The notes beneath the pieces were generated by a model. That model was not told the DNA's origin and ran no database searches. It saw only the letters and a list, made by a program, of their open reading frames with translations. This document shows, piece by piece, positions 10,863 to 20,339 of a stretch of 64,000 bases of DNA. Position numbers and translations under genes: made by a program. Each line of letters begins with the position of its first letter. The first letter of the stretch is position 1. This DNA comes from Megamerina dolium (Eukaryota; Arthropoda; Insecta; Diptera; Megamerinidae), in NCBI GenBank assembly GCA_963854835.1, contig OY978525.1:66694407-66758406 (forward strand), read 5' to 3'.

Positions 10863-11903
10863 ATGGGTCGTCGTACAACGATGGAACAGCGTAAACTGGT
10901 AATTAACCATTTTAGGAAAAGTCAGAGTGTGCGAAAAATTGCTGAAATGATAAATTTAAGTGCCTCAACTGTCCAATACATCATTCAACGCTTCGTTCGC
11001 GAAAATCGGTTGGAGAACAAGGGCAGAGAAGCACCTAATAAGATTTTCAACGCTTCAGACGAGCGTTATATTGTACGAAAAATTAAGAAAAATCCAAAGT
11101 TATCCGCTCCGAAGTTGGCTGCAGAGGTTCAGCGTGAAATAGGAAAATCATCCAGTGCTGAAACTGTCCGACGTGTGCTGCGCAATCATGACTTGAACGG
11201 TCGAGTAGCCCGAAAGAAACCATTCATTTCGAAAATGAATATACAACGCCGACTTGACTTCGCCAAAGAGCATATTATTAATACTCCTGCGTTCTGGAAT
11301 ACCGTTATTTTCGCGGATGAGTCTAAATTTAATATTTTTGGCTCGGACGGAATGTCATATGTTTGGCGTAAAGCGAATACCGAGCTAAACAAGGAGAACC
11401 TTAAGCCCACAGTGAAGCATGGTGGCGGTAGCGTGATGGTTTGGGCCTGTATGTCAGCAGCCGGAGTAGGTGAATTGGTTTTTATTGAGGAAACAATGGA
11501 CAAAATGAAGTACCTCGAGATTCTGAAAAACAATTTACTTCAAAGTGCAGACAAACTGGGTTTGCGGGAAGAATTTCGGTACTACCAAGATAATGACCCA
11601 AAACATAAATCTGGGATTGTGCAATCTTGGCTTATTTGGAACTGCCCACACTTGATGTCTCCACCACCACAGTCACCTGACATGAATGTGATTGAAAATC
11701 TTTGGTCTATTTTGGACAATAAAATAAGAACACACAAGATTTCTAATAAGCAAGACCTAAAGAAGGTACTGATGGAAGAATGGAAAAAAATCACACCAGA
11801 CATCACTCAAAAATTGCTGGATTCAATGCCAAATAGACTCCAGGCTGTCATTAACGCTAAGGGATGTCAACTAAATATTAAAATCAACTTACTTTGTTTT
11901 TAG
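10863..11903 (+). CDS. Tc1-family transposase, DD34E
   Basis: 346 residues without a stop. The N-terminus holds a paired-like helix-turn-helix DNA-binding region (about 1-115; VRKIAEMINLSASTVQYII). A GRVARKKPF block, which may act as nuclear import signal and linker, precedes the catalytic domain. Catalytic residues are Asp152 (FADESKFN), Asp243 (YYQDNDPKH) and Glu278 (SPDMNVIENLW), with 34 residues between the last two. A glycine-rich HGGGSVMVW lies at 186-194. The enzyme binds the IR-DR ends and cuts and pastes the element into TA. Full length, intact TIRs and an intact triad suggest it could be active. Its length matches the usual 340-350 residues. Confidence 0.93.
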   Translation: MGRRTTMEQRKLVINHFRKSQSVRKIAEMINLSASTVQYIIQRFVRENRLENKGREAPNKIFNASDERYIVRKIKKNPKLSAPKLAAEVQREIGKSSSAETVRRVLRNHDLNGRVARKKPFISKMNIQRRLDFAKEHIINTPAFWNTVIFADESKFNIFGSDGMSYVWRKANTELNKENLKPTVKHGGGSVMVWACMSAAGVGELVFIEETMDKMKYLEILKNNLLQSADKLGLREEFRYYQDNDPKHKSGIVQSWLIWNCPHLMSPPPQSPDMNVIENLWSILDNKIRTHKISNKQDLKKVLMEEWKKITPDITQKLLDSMPNRLQAVINAKGCQLNIKINLLCF

Positions 11904-11918
11904 TTTGAACTTAAAGAG

Positions 11919-12142
11919 ACTGTACGAAATAAGCTGTGACATGAATTTTCCTATTTTTTTCTTATTTTATTTTTTTATAGTGTCAAACACTAAAATTTTG
12001 AAAAAGTAAATTTTGGAAAATAAAAAACAAACCTTCCTTTCTAAAATGGCATTTATATTTTGTTCATATTTTTGCTATATTAGGAATTACGACTGCAGCA
12101 ATTTTTAAACTGTCACTGTACGAAATAAGCTGGGAGCCACTG
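11919..12142 (-). repeat. Right IR-DR end of the Tc1 element
   Basis: The inner repeat is at about 11920-11940 (GTACGAAATAAGCTGTGAC) and the outer repeat at 12114-12142. It is the inverted partner of 10492-10712. Confidence 0.8.
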
Positions 12143-12144
12143 TA

Positions 12145-12530
12145 TATGTATATATATATATATATACTTATATATATTTTATACAAATTACGCGGGAAGT
12201 GAATATATGCGGGAAAAAAAGAAAAACAACAAATAGTTTTTTCTCAAACTAATTTAAATAACCTTTATTTGTTGGTGTGAACGGTCTCCAACAGAAATTG
12301 GCCTATGTATGTATCTTCCGTGTCATATATATGTATATATATATATGTGAATATATACTTAGGATGTGCTTATGTGCACTTTATATGGGAGCATGAATAC
12401 AAATATTGTATATTGGGGAATGATTGGGATGTTCACATATACATATACCCGTATAAAATAGACCACTTGTGCATAAGCTGATTAACACGTACCTGGGTGG
12501 CAAGATATTCTTACCAAACGTTGCGAGCCG
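12145..12530 (-). promoter_or_regulatory. 5' leader of Bel-Pao A, LTR-proximal, with a candidate splice donor
   Basis: Non-coding leader between the primer-binding site and the Tc1 insertion. On the minus strand CAG|GTACGT occurs at 12495-12487, a near-ideal 5' splice site. The same place in the related element F reads CAG|GTATGT (50477 onward). A leader donor could join to the acceptor at 4609 and make a subgenomic RNA for the 3' ORF. Confidence 0.5.
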
Positions 12531-12548
12531 ATCCGGCTCGAAGGACCA
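12531..12548 (-). promoter_or_regulatory. Primer-binding site of Bel-Pao A
   Basis: On the minus strand TGGTCCTTCGAGCCGGAT starts four bases after the LTR end. TGG followed by a T-arm-like sequence is complementary to a tRNA 3' end ending in CCA. The tRNA identity is not assigned. Element B has the same site at 15511-15528. Confidence 0.75.
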
Positions 12549-12552
12549 AAAA

Positions 12553-13194
12553 TGTCGAGATGAAGGGGGATATTGCCGGTGGGCCGCGTGTTGATGGTCT
12601 TCCTTGCCTCGGTTGCTGTTGTGATTGGTTGGTGACACTGCTGTTGGAGATAAAACCACTGCACTGATACACTTTGTAAAATTTGTTTTCCTTTTGTTTT
12701 CGATTTTTTCGCATGTATTTATCACACCTTTTATATATTTTAATTATATTCCTAATTATTGATGTTACTAATTGTAGTACAATAATTAGATTACACTTAG
12801 TGTACGTCTAAATGTGGTTGTGTTCTATGTAAAAAGTCTTCAAATATTTAAAATGTTTCGTTTATTTTGTATAATTATACTTTTTTTTTCATATAATATT
12901 TATGATTGCACAATAAAGTATAAAATTAAAATCGGATCAAAAAAAAAAATCGCGCACTGTCTTTTAAACGAGAGATGGAAAATTAGCAGAATTAATAACA
13001 ATAGAAAAAAAAAAGAACAAGTAGTTGAAAGAAAAAAGAGAACTAGGGAAAGCGAGAGAGAGAGAGAAAAAGCGGTAAACAGCGAAACATAACTTATTAA
13101 ATTTACAATAGGTTGCCACCCCAAAAGAATTATAATTTAATGTTAATAATGAAATGTATTAATCGACAGTGCGCGACATTTATGTTCTGGCGTA

Positions 13195-13198
<4 letters not shown>
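12553..13198 (-). repeat. 5' LTR of Bel-Pao A
   Basis: 646 bp, beginning TGTCTACGCC and ending GACA on the minus strand (TG...CA). Contains a CT/GA microsatellite. The right half matches the split 3' LTR at 1-70 and 3347-3494. Confidence 0.85.
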
Positions 13199-13230
<32 letters not shown>

Positions 13231-13250
13231 ATATATATATATATATATAT

Positions 13251-13320
<70 letters not shown>
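13196..13320. repeat. (TA)n microsatellite
   Basis: About 120 bp of TA dinucleotides with two TTG interruptions, directly next to the 5' LTR start of element A. Confidence 0.95.
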
Positions 13321-13321
<1 letters not shown>

Positions 13322-13329
13322 CTTCTCTC

Positions 13330-13783
13330 CCGCTACGGTTGTGGAATTAATCAATTTGTTTAAGAGATTGATTAATTGGATTACACGGTCATTTTAAAAG
13401 CTCTCACGCTATATCGAGCAACTCGACATAACAAAGTCAACTTGATATAATCTTGAACAGCGGTACGAAAACAAGAGGATACTTATAAATATACAGTTAA
13501 AGACACAGTTACAGTTGGCCTACAATCGGTTATAAATGAAACCAGTCCGAATTTAAAGCGGTTACAGCGCACAATTATCGACTGTTTATCGAAATATAAA
13601 CTTTTAAACGTTGATACGAGTCACTGGGATGCGATTTTCGAGTATTTATGTTCCACAAAACTCTTGGATATTACATTGTGCCTGTGGGAACAGTCATTAA
13701 AGAATAAGCGTGAGATTCTTAAGTGGTGTGATTTAGATGCTTTTCTACCTGAGCGTTATTAGACACTCGAATCCGTCTCAGAT
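13330..13783 (+). pseudogene. Bel-Pao gag/leader fragment, left arm of an inverted duplication
   Basis: The plus strand encodes a Gag piece like element A residues 210-300 (DTSHWDAIF.YLCSTK, CLWEQSLKNK), with stops. The same sequence recurs inverted at 14192-14527. The flank at 13330-13395 recurs inverted at about 14686-14747. Confidence 0.75.
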
Positions 13784-14191
13784 ATACGAGGTGTTTCTCG
13801 GCCATTGAGCCAGCTAAATAATTGACAACCCAGTCGATTTTTTTTTCATCTTCAATTTTTATTGGATCTTTCTTTAGAGAATCTAACAATAAATGATCAA
13901 ATCTTAAGGCTAAAATATTTAGAGTTCTTTCCCAGTGCTCAAGATTCTTTGTAAATCAAAGAATTTAAAAAATTATTTATATACAGATATTGCTTTACTT
14001 AGTTGCATAATATCTCTCTTATTCTCAAGACGTTGATGGCCTCGGTTAAGTAGTAGGTTCCTTGCGAGCGGGTTACTGTGATATTCCAACTTTATTAAAT
14101 AGATTGCGGTGAGACGGGCTATTTCATCTTTGACTGATATTATATTTAAATCTCTGCGCATATTGCAGTTTTTGACGTGCCATGGTGCTCT
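13784..14191 (-). pseudogene. Jockey-like LINE 3' ORF fragment in the inverted-repeat spacer
   Basis: The minus strand around 13980-14160 encodes HSNPLARNLLLNRGHQRL. This resembles the RT C-terminus of the jockey element at 45.65 kb (HPNPLARQLLLSKGHRRL). The rest of the spacer is AT-rich without other signal. Confidence 0.55.
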
Positions 14192-16010
14192 TGTGGATTC
14201 GAGTGTCTAATATCGCTCAGGTAGAAAAGCATCTAAATCACTCCACTTAAGAATCTCACGTTTACTCTTTAATGACTGTTTCCACAGGCACAATGTAATA
14301 TCCAAGAGTTTTGTGGAACATAAATACACGAAATTCGCATCCCAGTGACTCGTGTCAACGTTTAAAAGTTTCAATTTGGATACACAGTCGTTAATTGTGC
14401 GCTGTAACCTCTTTAAATTGGGACCACTTTCATTTATAACCGATTATAGGCCAACTGTAACTGTGTCTTTAACTGTATATTTATAAGTATCCTCTTGTTT
14501 TCGTACCGCTGTTCAAGATTATACCAGGTTGACTTTGTTATGCTTCCAAGTTGACTTTGTCATGCGTTTCTGTGTTGATGGCATGAAAATAGCCATAAAA
14601 TTCAATAATCCCTTCGACGATAGCTTTGAAACGATTGAGAGAAATTTCGAATATTAATAGTTCCTTTCAGGACACTTGCAATGACCGTGTAATCCAATTA
14701 ATCAATGTTAACTCTTTATCAAATTGATTAATTGCACAACCGTAGCAAATAATCAACACCGCTCGTTGGCACCCACTGTTACAGCTTAATAGCAATGGCT
14801 AAAAAATAACTGGGGTAACAACAATTTTATAGTATATCTGTTGTCCTTTGTGAAATTGCAAAGTTAAGGACCACTTTTCTCTCGTCGGGGGCGTATAAAA
14901 ATAATGAATAATTGTTCAATACGCCAATTAAATATTCGGGTATATGTGTAGTCTCTCTTGATATTACTTGATATATTTTTTTAATTGCATAAATATGTAC
15001 TTGTAAATGTAAATGGTATGTGCAATGTGAGATATGATCTCGGGTATGGTTATTGCACATATACCAATTAACAACACCTCAAATAATGAGAGGAAGAAAA
15101 AAAAGCGGGGAATAAAATAAAAAAAAGTGATTGTATCACAATATATATGTATCACAATATATATGTTCTAATTAAAAAATTTTTGCAATTACATAAGAGT
15201 GGGTATTAAGGGGAATACAATACTTAACTCAGGGAGAGATTCGTGTAAGACAGATGAGCAAGCGGGATTTGTATAGAAAGAAACCAACAATAATTATGTT
15301 GCAACAATTTATTAAATATTTTTTGTTAATATAAACGGTATATAACTGAATGTGTGTAAAACAATGAACAATTGTGTGTGCACATGCACCTTATTTTTCA
15401 TATATACATGTATGTAAAAAACAAGTAGTACATGGGAGTTATGCACCCTATACAAGTGTGTACAATAAAACTTAATCGGCAAGATTGTATTACTACACGT
15501 TGCGAGCGCTATCCGGCTCGAAGGACCAATACTCAGTGGGGAGCGAGTGATGAATGCCGGTGGGTTTGCTGAATATAGAGGCAGACAGGCTGCGTTGGTG
15601 GTAGGTGATGTGGTTGTTGTTGGGAATATGAACACACTCCTTTCTTCACTTTTATATACATAAATTAAATATTTCGCACTTTATATCAATTATTTATTAA
15701 CTCTAAGAGTAAATGTATATTTGTACATATATATAGGGTTATTAGTAGAGAGTTATTATGGGGAAAAGGTCGCGCACTGCTCTAAAATTTGGAATTTGTT
15801 TATAATTTTTAATTTAATGTTTAAAGAAATGCGCACTTCTTTTTAGAGTTTAGATCAACAATAAGAAGAAAGTAATTAAAACAAAAGTGAAGAGTAAAAA
15901 GTAAAAGGAGAAAGAGTTCGGGAGAGAGAGAGAGAAAGAGAGAGAATTAGAGCGAAAAATAGCGGGACGAAGTAGAATAACATTAAATTTGCAAACTTTG
16001 TGCGTGTAAA
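14192..16010 (-). mobile_element. Bel-Pao element B, 5' end only
   Basis: From right to left: a diverged LTR (about 15532-16010, sharing CGCGCACTG and a GA tract with A), a primer-binding site (15511-15528, identical to A), a leader of about 870 bp, a Gag N-terminus near 14640 (NRFKAIVEG, like KRFKAIVEE of A) and a Gag fragment to 14192. Stops and frameshifts are present. No pol. It belongs to the same lineage as A but is clearly older. Confidence 0.7.
15511..15528 (-). promoter_or_regulatory. Primer-binding site of Bel-Pao B
   Basis: The 18 bases are the same as in A (TGGTCCTTCGAGCCGGAT on the minus strand). Confidence 0.7.
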
Positions 16011-16189
16011 TTTTTTCTTTGTTTCATCTCGGAATATCTAAACCAATTTTTATATGTTCTTAGACAATTTCATTTCATTTATTATTACAGTCTAAGAAAA
16101 AAAACCTCCTTCCAAACTAGAAAACATTATTAAAATAACTTAATCAAAAATAAAATCGAACAGTTTAATAAATATATATAATTACCTTA

Positions 16190-17155
16190 CAAAGCATTAT
16201 ATAGCAAAGCCACTAGGGCACGCCTGAGTAAAGTAACATTGGTGGAAACGTCACTATTCAACTTGTTAAAATCTAGAAGAGCCCTAGTAATTGGCTCATT
16301 TAGAGCATAATTACTACCTGAATGTTTTACATAAAAACCGCAGCATGACACAGCTTACGTAGAGGTACATTGAAATTAATGATATTAAATATTGAGCAAT
16401 TAATAAGCCCACAAACGACATCCGCTATAAAAGTTAGGGATTGGATCAATCAATTATGCTCCAATGATTTCATACCAAATAACAAATATATATATGTGGC
16501 ACTTAAAGCCCCAAAGGACTCATTGGCCGAGCTTCTCTTCCATTACTGTTGTGCGTCTTAAATTTGGACAGTATTAGAAGGGACCTACTTATTTTAGCCG
16601 GTTCCGAACGGCAGAACACTTGTGACATCACTTTTTCTGAGCTTTGTCACAGAGTTCTTTTTAGAAGCTTTTTCATGGCAAGTTGTTACTGTCGGAAGAA
16701 TTGCCAATTGCTTGCCGACAGGTGGGTACCATTCGAAAGAAAAATCTTTTCGATATTAAATTTGTTATGCATCAGCCGGGGATTGAACCCACGACCTACA
16801 GATCAGAAGGCGAACACACTAACCACTGAGCTACGGCACCTACTAAAATAACAAATATAGCGCATTATAAAATCTACAAAACGCATTTAATAAAGTGCAT
16901 ATTTATTGAACTTCTTTTGAACCCGTTCCAAACGATAAATGTAAATAGTATAAAAAGGATTCTAAATAAGTGAAGTATACTCCAACCTGGAACGAAGAAA
17001 GCTTATGTAGAGAAATGTATGAGTATAAGGATAAGAAAAACTGTTACTATTACGTTTCACAAGAACCAAAGGAGAAAAGCCTTTGAAATTATATAATTAA
17101 AACGACTCACAAAAGTAAGTCGCGAGTCAAACACAACGCCCAAATCAGTACCCGG
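16190..17155 (-). pseudogene. Jockey/CR1-like LINE RT C-terminal fragment, split by a SINE
   Basis: The minus strand of 16860-17150 reads DLGVVFDSRLTFV, then a block resembling KRNS, then SRLEYTSLI and RLERVQKKF. This is the post-catalytic region of jockey/CR1-type RTs. The minus strand of 16190-16480 continues it (CGFYVKHSGSNYALNEPI). A SINE (16491-16845) separates the halves. At about 17155 it joins R1-like sequence. Confidence 0.6.
16491..16845 (-). mobile_element. tRNA-headed SINE, type A tail, with a 14-bp target duplication
   Basis: On the minus strand it starts GGTGCCGTAGCTCAGTGG (box A) and has GGGTTCAATCCCC (box B) about 45 bases on. A body shared with six other copies follows, then a tail ending GGGGCTTTAAGTGCCAC(A)TATATA. 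AAATAACAAATATA flanks it at 16477-16490 and 16846-16859. Such a duplication is the sign of LINE-driven retroposition. Confidence 0.9.
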
Positions 17156-18305
17156 TTTTAGCGCCTTGTTCGGGATACCATCAAGACCAGGTGCCTTTGT
17201 ATTACCGAACCTCCCCGTCGCTAGGATAATCTCCGGCTCATCGATCGTCATGGATTTCTCTGCTACTTGTATCTCCGGACTTGTGAGGTTGTCCTGCTTC
17301 TATAACGGAGCAGGTCCAATTCTCCTTTCTAAGGAGAATTGGACAAGCTGGAGCTGGGCCTCTACCGCTTCCGACCTTTGTCATGATTACCTTGTAGGCA
17401 TCGCCCCACGGATTTTGATCGACCTTTTCGCACAGTTCTTTGAAACATGCAGTTTTACTCTTTTTTATCACCTTTTCGAGCTCCTTGCGCTTTGCTTTGA
17501 AGTATTCACGCAGTCCAGCATATTCCTCCGTTCCTTAACTTCTCGCTTTGTGACATTCATTTCGCAGCGTATCGATCTCCTCGTTCCACCAGTAGACGGG
17601 CTTCCTAGAGGGATTTTGCCGCTTTTTGCGCATGACTGATCCGCGTCCATTCTCCTCGAAAGTACTTCTTCCGCCGGTATTCAGCAACATCGCATCCAGT
17701 AGAGAAAACGCCTGGAGCAGAGTGTTGCCCCGTCGGTTTGTGTAGCTGCTGCCCCATTCCTCGGCCCACGTGTTGAAATCTCCAGCTATTACGTTTGGAG
17801 TAGTAGAGAGGGCATCTCGTACCAGATTATCCAAAATTCTCTTAAAGTCGCCTTGTGCCACACTTGGTGGTACATAGCAACTATAGAAGTGGATCCCACA
17901 GGTCTTCGCCCGAACGTAGTAGGGCTTTCCAAGGAGCGGCTTATCCTGAAGGGAATTGCCCCCGCAGGCCCATATGGCCGCTGTGTTGAGATGATAGGCT
18001 ATCCATGTTCCGGCATCTGGGTTCTTATACTGTTTATAGATTCTATATTTCGCTCATAAATCGTTTGCATCAACAACTCCTGCGCGGTTTCGCAGTGGTT
18101 CAGGTTGAATTGTACAACCCTCATTTAGCTCTTTTGCAGGCTGCTTTGTACAGCGGACACTTCCTGCTGGGGATTTGGTGACTCGCTTCCTCCTTCCCGC
18201 TGTTTTTGCAGGGCCCCCAAAAAGGTTTTTTGTTGCAGGCATCCGCAAAATGCCTACAACAAAATATTCTACAACTGTTAACTTCACTTCTACTACGACC
18301 ACGAA
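17156..18305 (-). pseudogene. R1-like LINE: end of ORF1 and broken ORF2
   Basis: From right to left on the minus strand: the ORF1 end with a zinc knuckle half (HFADACNKK), a second CCHC-like motif and a stop near 18121. ORF2 then begins (RVVQFNLNHCETAQELL) with an endonuclease fragment (NVIAGDFNTWAEEWGSS). A deletion leads to the R1-type linker (KPVYWWNEEIDTLR) and a short RT start (NTKAPGLDGIPNKALK), which stops at the junction at about 17155. It is the continuation of the ORF1 at 22829-24000, separated by Bel-Pao C. Stops and frameshifts make it dead. Confidence 0.7.
17315..17345. repeat. Perfect 14-bp palindrome with 3-bp loop
   Basis: GTCCAATTCTCCTT, then TCT, then the reverse complement. 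It lies inside the R1-like ORF2 debris. Confidence 0.85.
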
Positions 18306-18308
18306 TCA

Positions 18309-18397
18309 ATAAAGTTGATAAACTTCTTTAAGAGTTTATAATTTTCATTTTTGCAAATAGGTGGAGCAAATCAGCTCTTCCTCGAAACATTTGGTGA
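18309..18397 (+). repeat. LTR terminal segment of Bel-Pao C (left)
   Basis: This starts CAATAAAG (a polyadenylation-like signal) and ends CTCGAAACA just before the primer-binding site. The same segment occurs at 22738-22828 and 28954-29044. Together these suggest R-U5 of an LTR. Confidence 0.55.
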
Positions 18398-18416
18398 CCC
18401 CGACGTGATTGGGTTA
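18398..18416 (+). promoter_or_regulatory. Primer-binding site of Bel-Pao C
   Basis: TTGGTGACCCCGACGTGAT directly follows the LTR end ...GAAACA. It is a different primer class from elements A and B. Confidence 0.7.
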
Positions 18417-18620
18417 GAAGTCATTTCGCGTTATAACTATTTAAGTTTTAACTAAACCACATTTTCGTAAATTTTTTCGCAAATTCAAAGTTAATAAAAG
18501 TTGAAATAAATCAATTTTGTTGCGGCAATATATAAGCACATAACGGAGGTAACTGGTGATAATACCGTTACTCCTATTTACATACATATCGTACGGCACA
18601 TATTTATTTGCAAAGCCAAC

Positions 18621-20336
18621 ATGCCAAAAAGCAACAAATCGAAAAAAGGCAATGACATCACATCAGGAGATTTAACGATGAACAGCTCAGATTCAATTTC
18701 ATTTAACAAAAGGAAAAGTGCATCGATTAAACATCAACTAATGGCATTAAATAAAACTTTGTCGGTGCAGCGTCTTGGTGAGCTCGATGAAGCCGAACTT
18801 TCTGTCCACGTGGAGTACGTTGAGAGCATGTACGATAGCTTTGACCGCGTGCAGTCGATTCTCGAAGAAGCTGATCCACGCGAACTGGATGGAACAGACC
18901 GAGCAGAATTTTTCAACATGTACCTAGAAGTCAAGGCAAAGCTGTCACGCGAGCTCAATTTACATCGAAGGAAAAATGTAAGGCACTCATCCACCGCTAG
19001 GCATTTCGAATTGGATGAATCACCGTCCACATTATTTTCATCGTTACGAAATCTCGACTTCCCGAGTTGAAAATACCGAAATTCAGTGGAGCATACATCG
19101 ATTGGCCTAATTTCTTCGCCATGTTCAGCAGTGTTATTGACAAGGACTTAGAATTGAGCAAAGCGGGAAAAACTTCAACATCTGCGCGCTAGTTTGCAAG
19201 GAGCCGCATTAGAAACCATTTGCTCACTTGAGCCAGTTGATGAGAATTATGACAAAGCCGTGGCTCTACTAAAGAATCGATTTGATAATAAATTACTTGT
19301 TTTTCAGGCACACGTTAAGGCGATTTTCCGTCTTAAAACTGTTGATAGAAGTTCTGCTAGTGGCTTGCTAGAATTGAGCGACAAATTCAATTCACATATT
19401 CGTGCACTTTATACCTTGGCAACACCTGAACAAATTTTAGATGGATTACTAATTCATCTTGCTACCAGAAAATTCAATCAGAAGACACAGGAGAAATGGG
19501 AAGAGGACTTGCCGATACAGACATAGCCAACTTTGAATTCAATGACCTCGTTTTTGGCGAAGCGATGCCGCATGATGGAAAATTTGGAAAGTGCTAAGGT
19601 AACGCAAACACCTAACAGTCAGGTGGGCAAAAATTCGAATACCAATAAAGGCATTAGAAACGTTTTGGTAGTATCTTCAAGTTCCTCTAGCTTTTGCGTA
19701 TTTTGCGATTCGAAAGACCATTATATAAATAATTGTATAAAATTCATAAATTTATCGCCGAATTTGCGCTACAAGGAAGCTAAGCGGCTTCAACTTTGTT
19801 TAAATTGTCTACGCAAAGGCCATAGCCTACAACGATGTAAGTGTGGGCATTGTCGTCATTTCTCAGCCAAACACAATTCTCTTCTTCACATGAACCCAAT
19901 TTCGTCGTCTTCAAATCCACAAGAAATTGAAGCTACAACCTCGTCACAACAAACACTCATTTCATCGTTAACTTCAAGTTCAATCTCTCAAGCTTCGAAA
20001 TCTATCGGCAGTAGTAATGTATTGCTAGCTACAGCAATGATTTTAGTAAAAAATCGTTCAGGTATCTTCGTTCCATGCCGCGCTATTCTCGACTCAGCAT
20101 CTCAAATAAATTTCGTAACTACTCGCTTGGCAAATCTGTTGCAACTTCCATTCAAAAAATCAACAATTGTGATCTCCGGTATTGGCGAATCCAACTTCGT
20201 TGCCGACAAGGAGATTGACGTTTTCGCACAATCGCAAGATAAAAGCTACAACACTTCGTTCGCTGCTGTGGTCACACCCAGCATAACAGATTATCAACCT
20301 AACTTCAACCTTACTTCGGAATGGAAGATACCATAA
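18621..20336 (+). pseudogene. Gag and protease region of Bel-Pao C, broken
   Basis: The Gag N-terminus begins at the ATG at 18621. Frame changes and stops follow near 19069, 19190 and 19526. Recognisable parts are a Gag core (KIPKFSGAYIDWPNFF near 19065-19120; LLKNRFDNKLL), zinc knuckles (CVFCDSKDHYINNC, CLNCLRKGHSLQRC, CGHC..HNSLLH) and a protease with DSASQ near 20093. The frame ends at a stop at 20334. Gag would bind element RNA and assemble particles; this copy cannot. Confidence 0.75.
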
Positions 20337-20339
20337 AAT

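Larger units (their letters stand above)
10492..12142 (+). mobile_element. Tc1-like DNA transposon, complete, IR-DR type
   Basis: The element is 1,651 bp, flanked by TA at 10490-10491 and 12143-12144. The terminal 29 bp are inverted and differ at one base (CAGTGGCTC..., CAGTGGCTCC...). An inner copy of the core CTTATTTCGTAC lies at about 10699-10711 on the left. The inverted core TGTACGAAATAAGC lies at 11921-11934 on the right. Each end is therefore a roughly 215-225 bp inverted repeat with two transposase-binding-like direct repeats (IR-DR). It is inserted in the leader of Bel-Pao A. Confidence 0.93.
1..13198 (-). mobile_element. Bel-Pao LTR retrotransposon A, near full length with nested insertions
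   Basis: Read on the minus strand the order is 5' LTR (12553-13198), primer-binding site (12531-12548), leader, gag-pol (9989-4670), 3' ORF (4601-3984), polypurine tract (about 3495-3508) and 3' LTR (3494 leftwards, leaving the window). The two LTRs match almost base for base over the visible 216 bp, apart from the GA-repeat length, which suggests a recent insertion. An RTE-like LINE interrupts the 3' LTR and a Tc1 transposon interrupts the leader. The 5' LTR abuts a (TA)n tract, so a target duplication cannot be read. The Bel-Pao assignment rests on domain order and family motifs (DUF1759-like gag, Pao RT and RNase H block, integrase). Confidence 0.9.

Noticed and set aside
12814..13124. Small ORFs on both strands in 12.8-13.1 kb
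   Set aside because: They lie wholly inside the 5' LTR of element A and use low-complexity sequence.
16549..16851. 100-residue ORF with RSDLLILAGSERQN-like text, also near 36355, 47982 and 53150
   Set aside because: It is the SINE body read as protein; its recurrence follows SINE copies, not a gene family.
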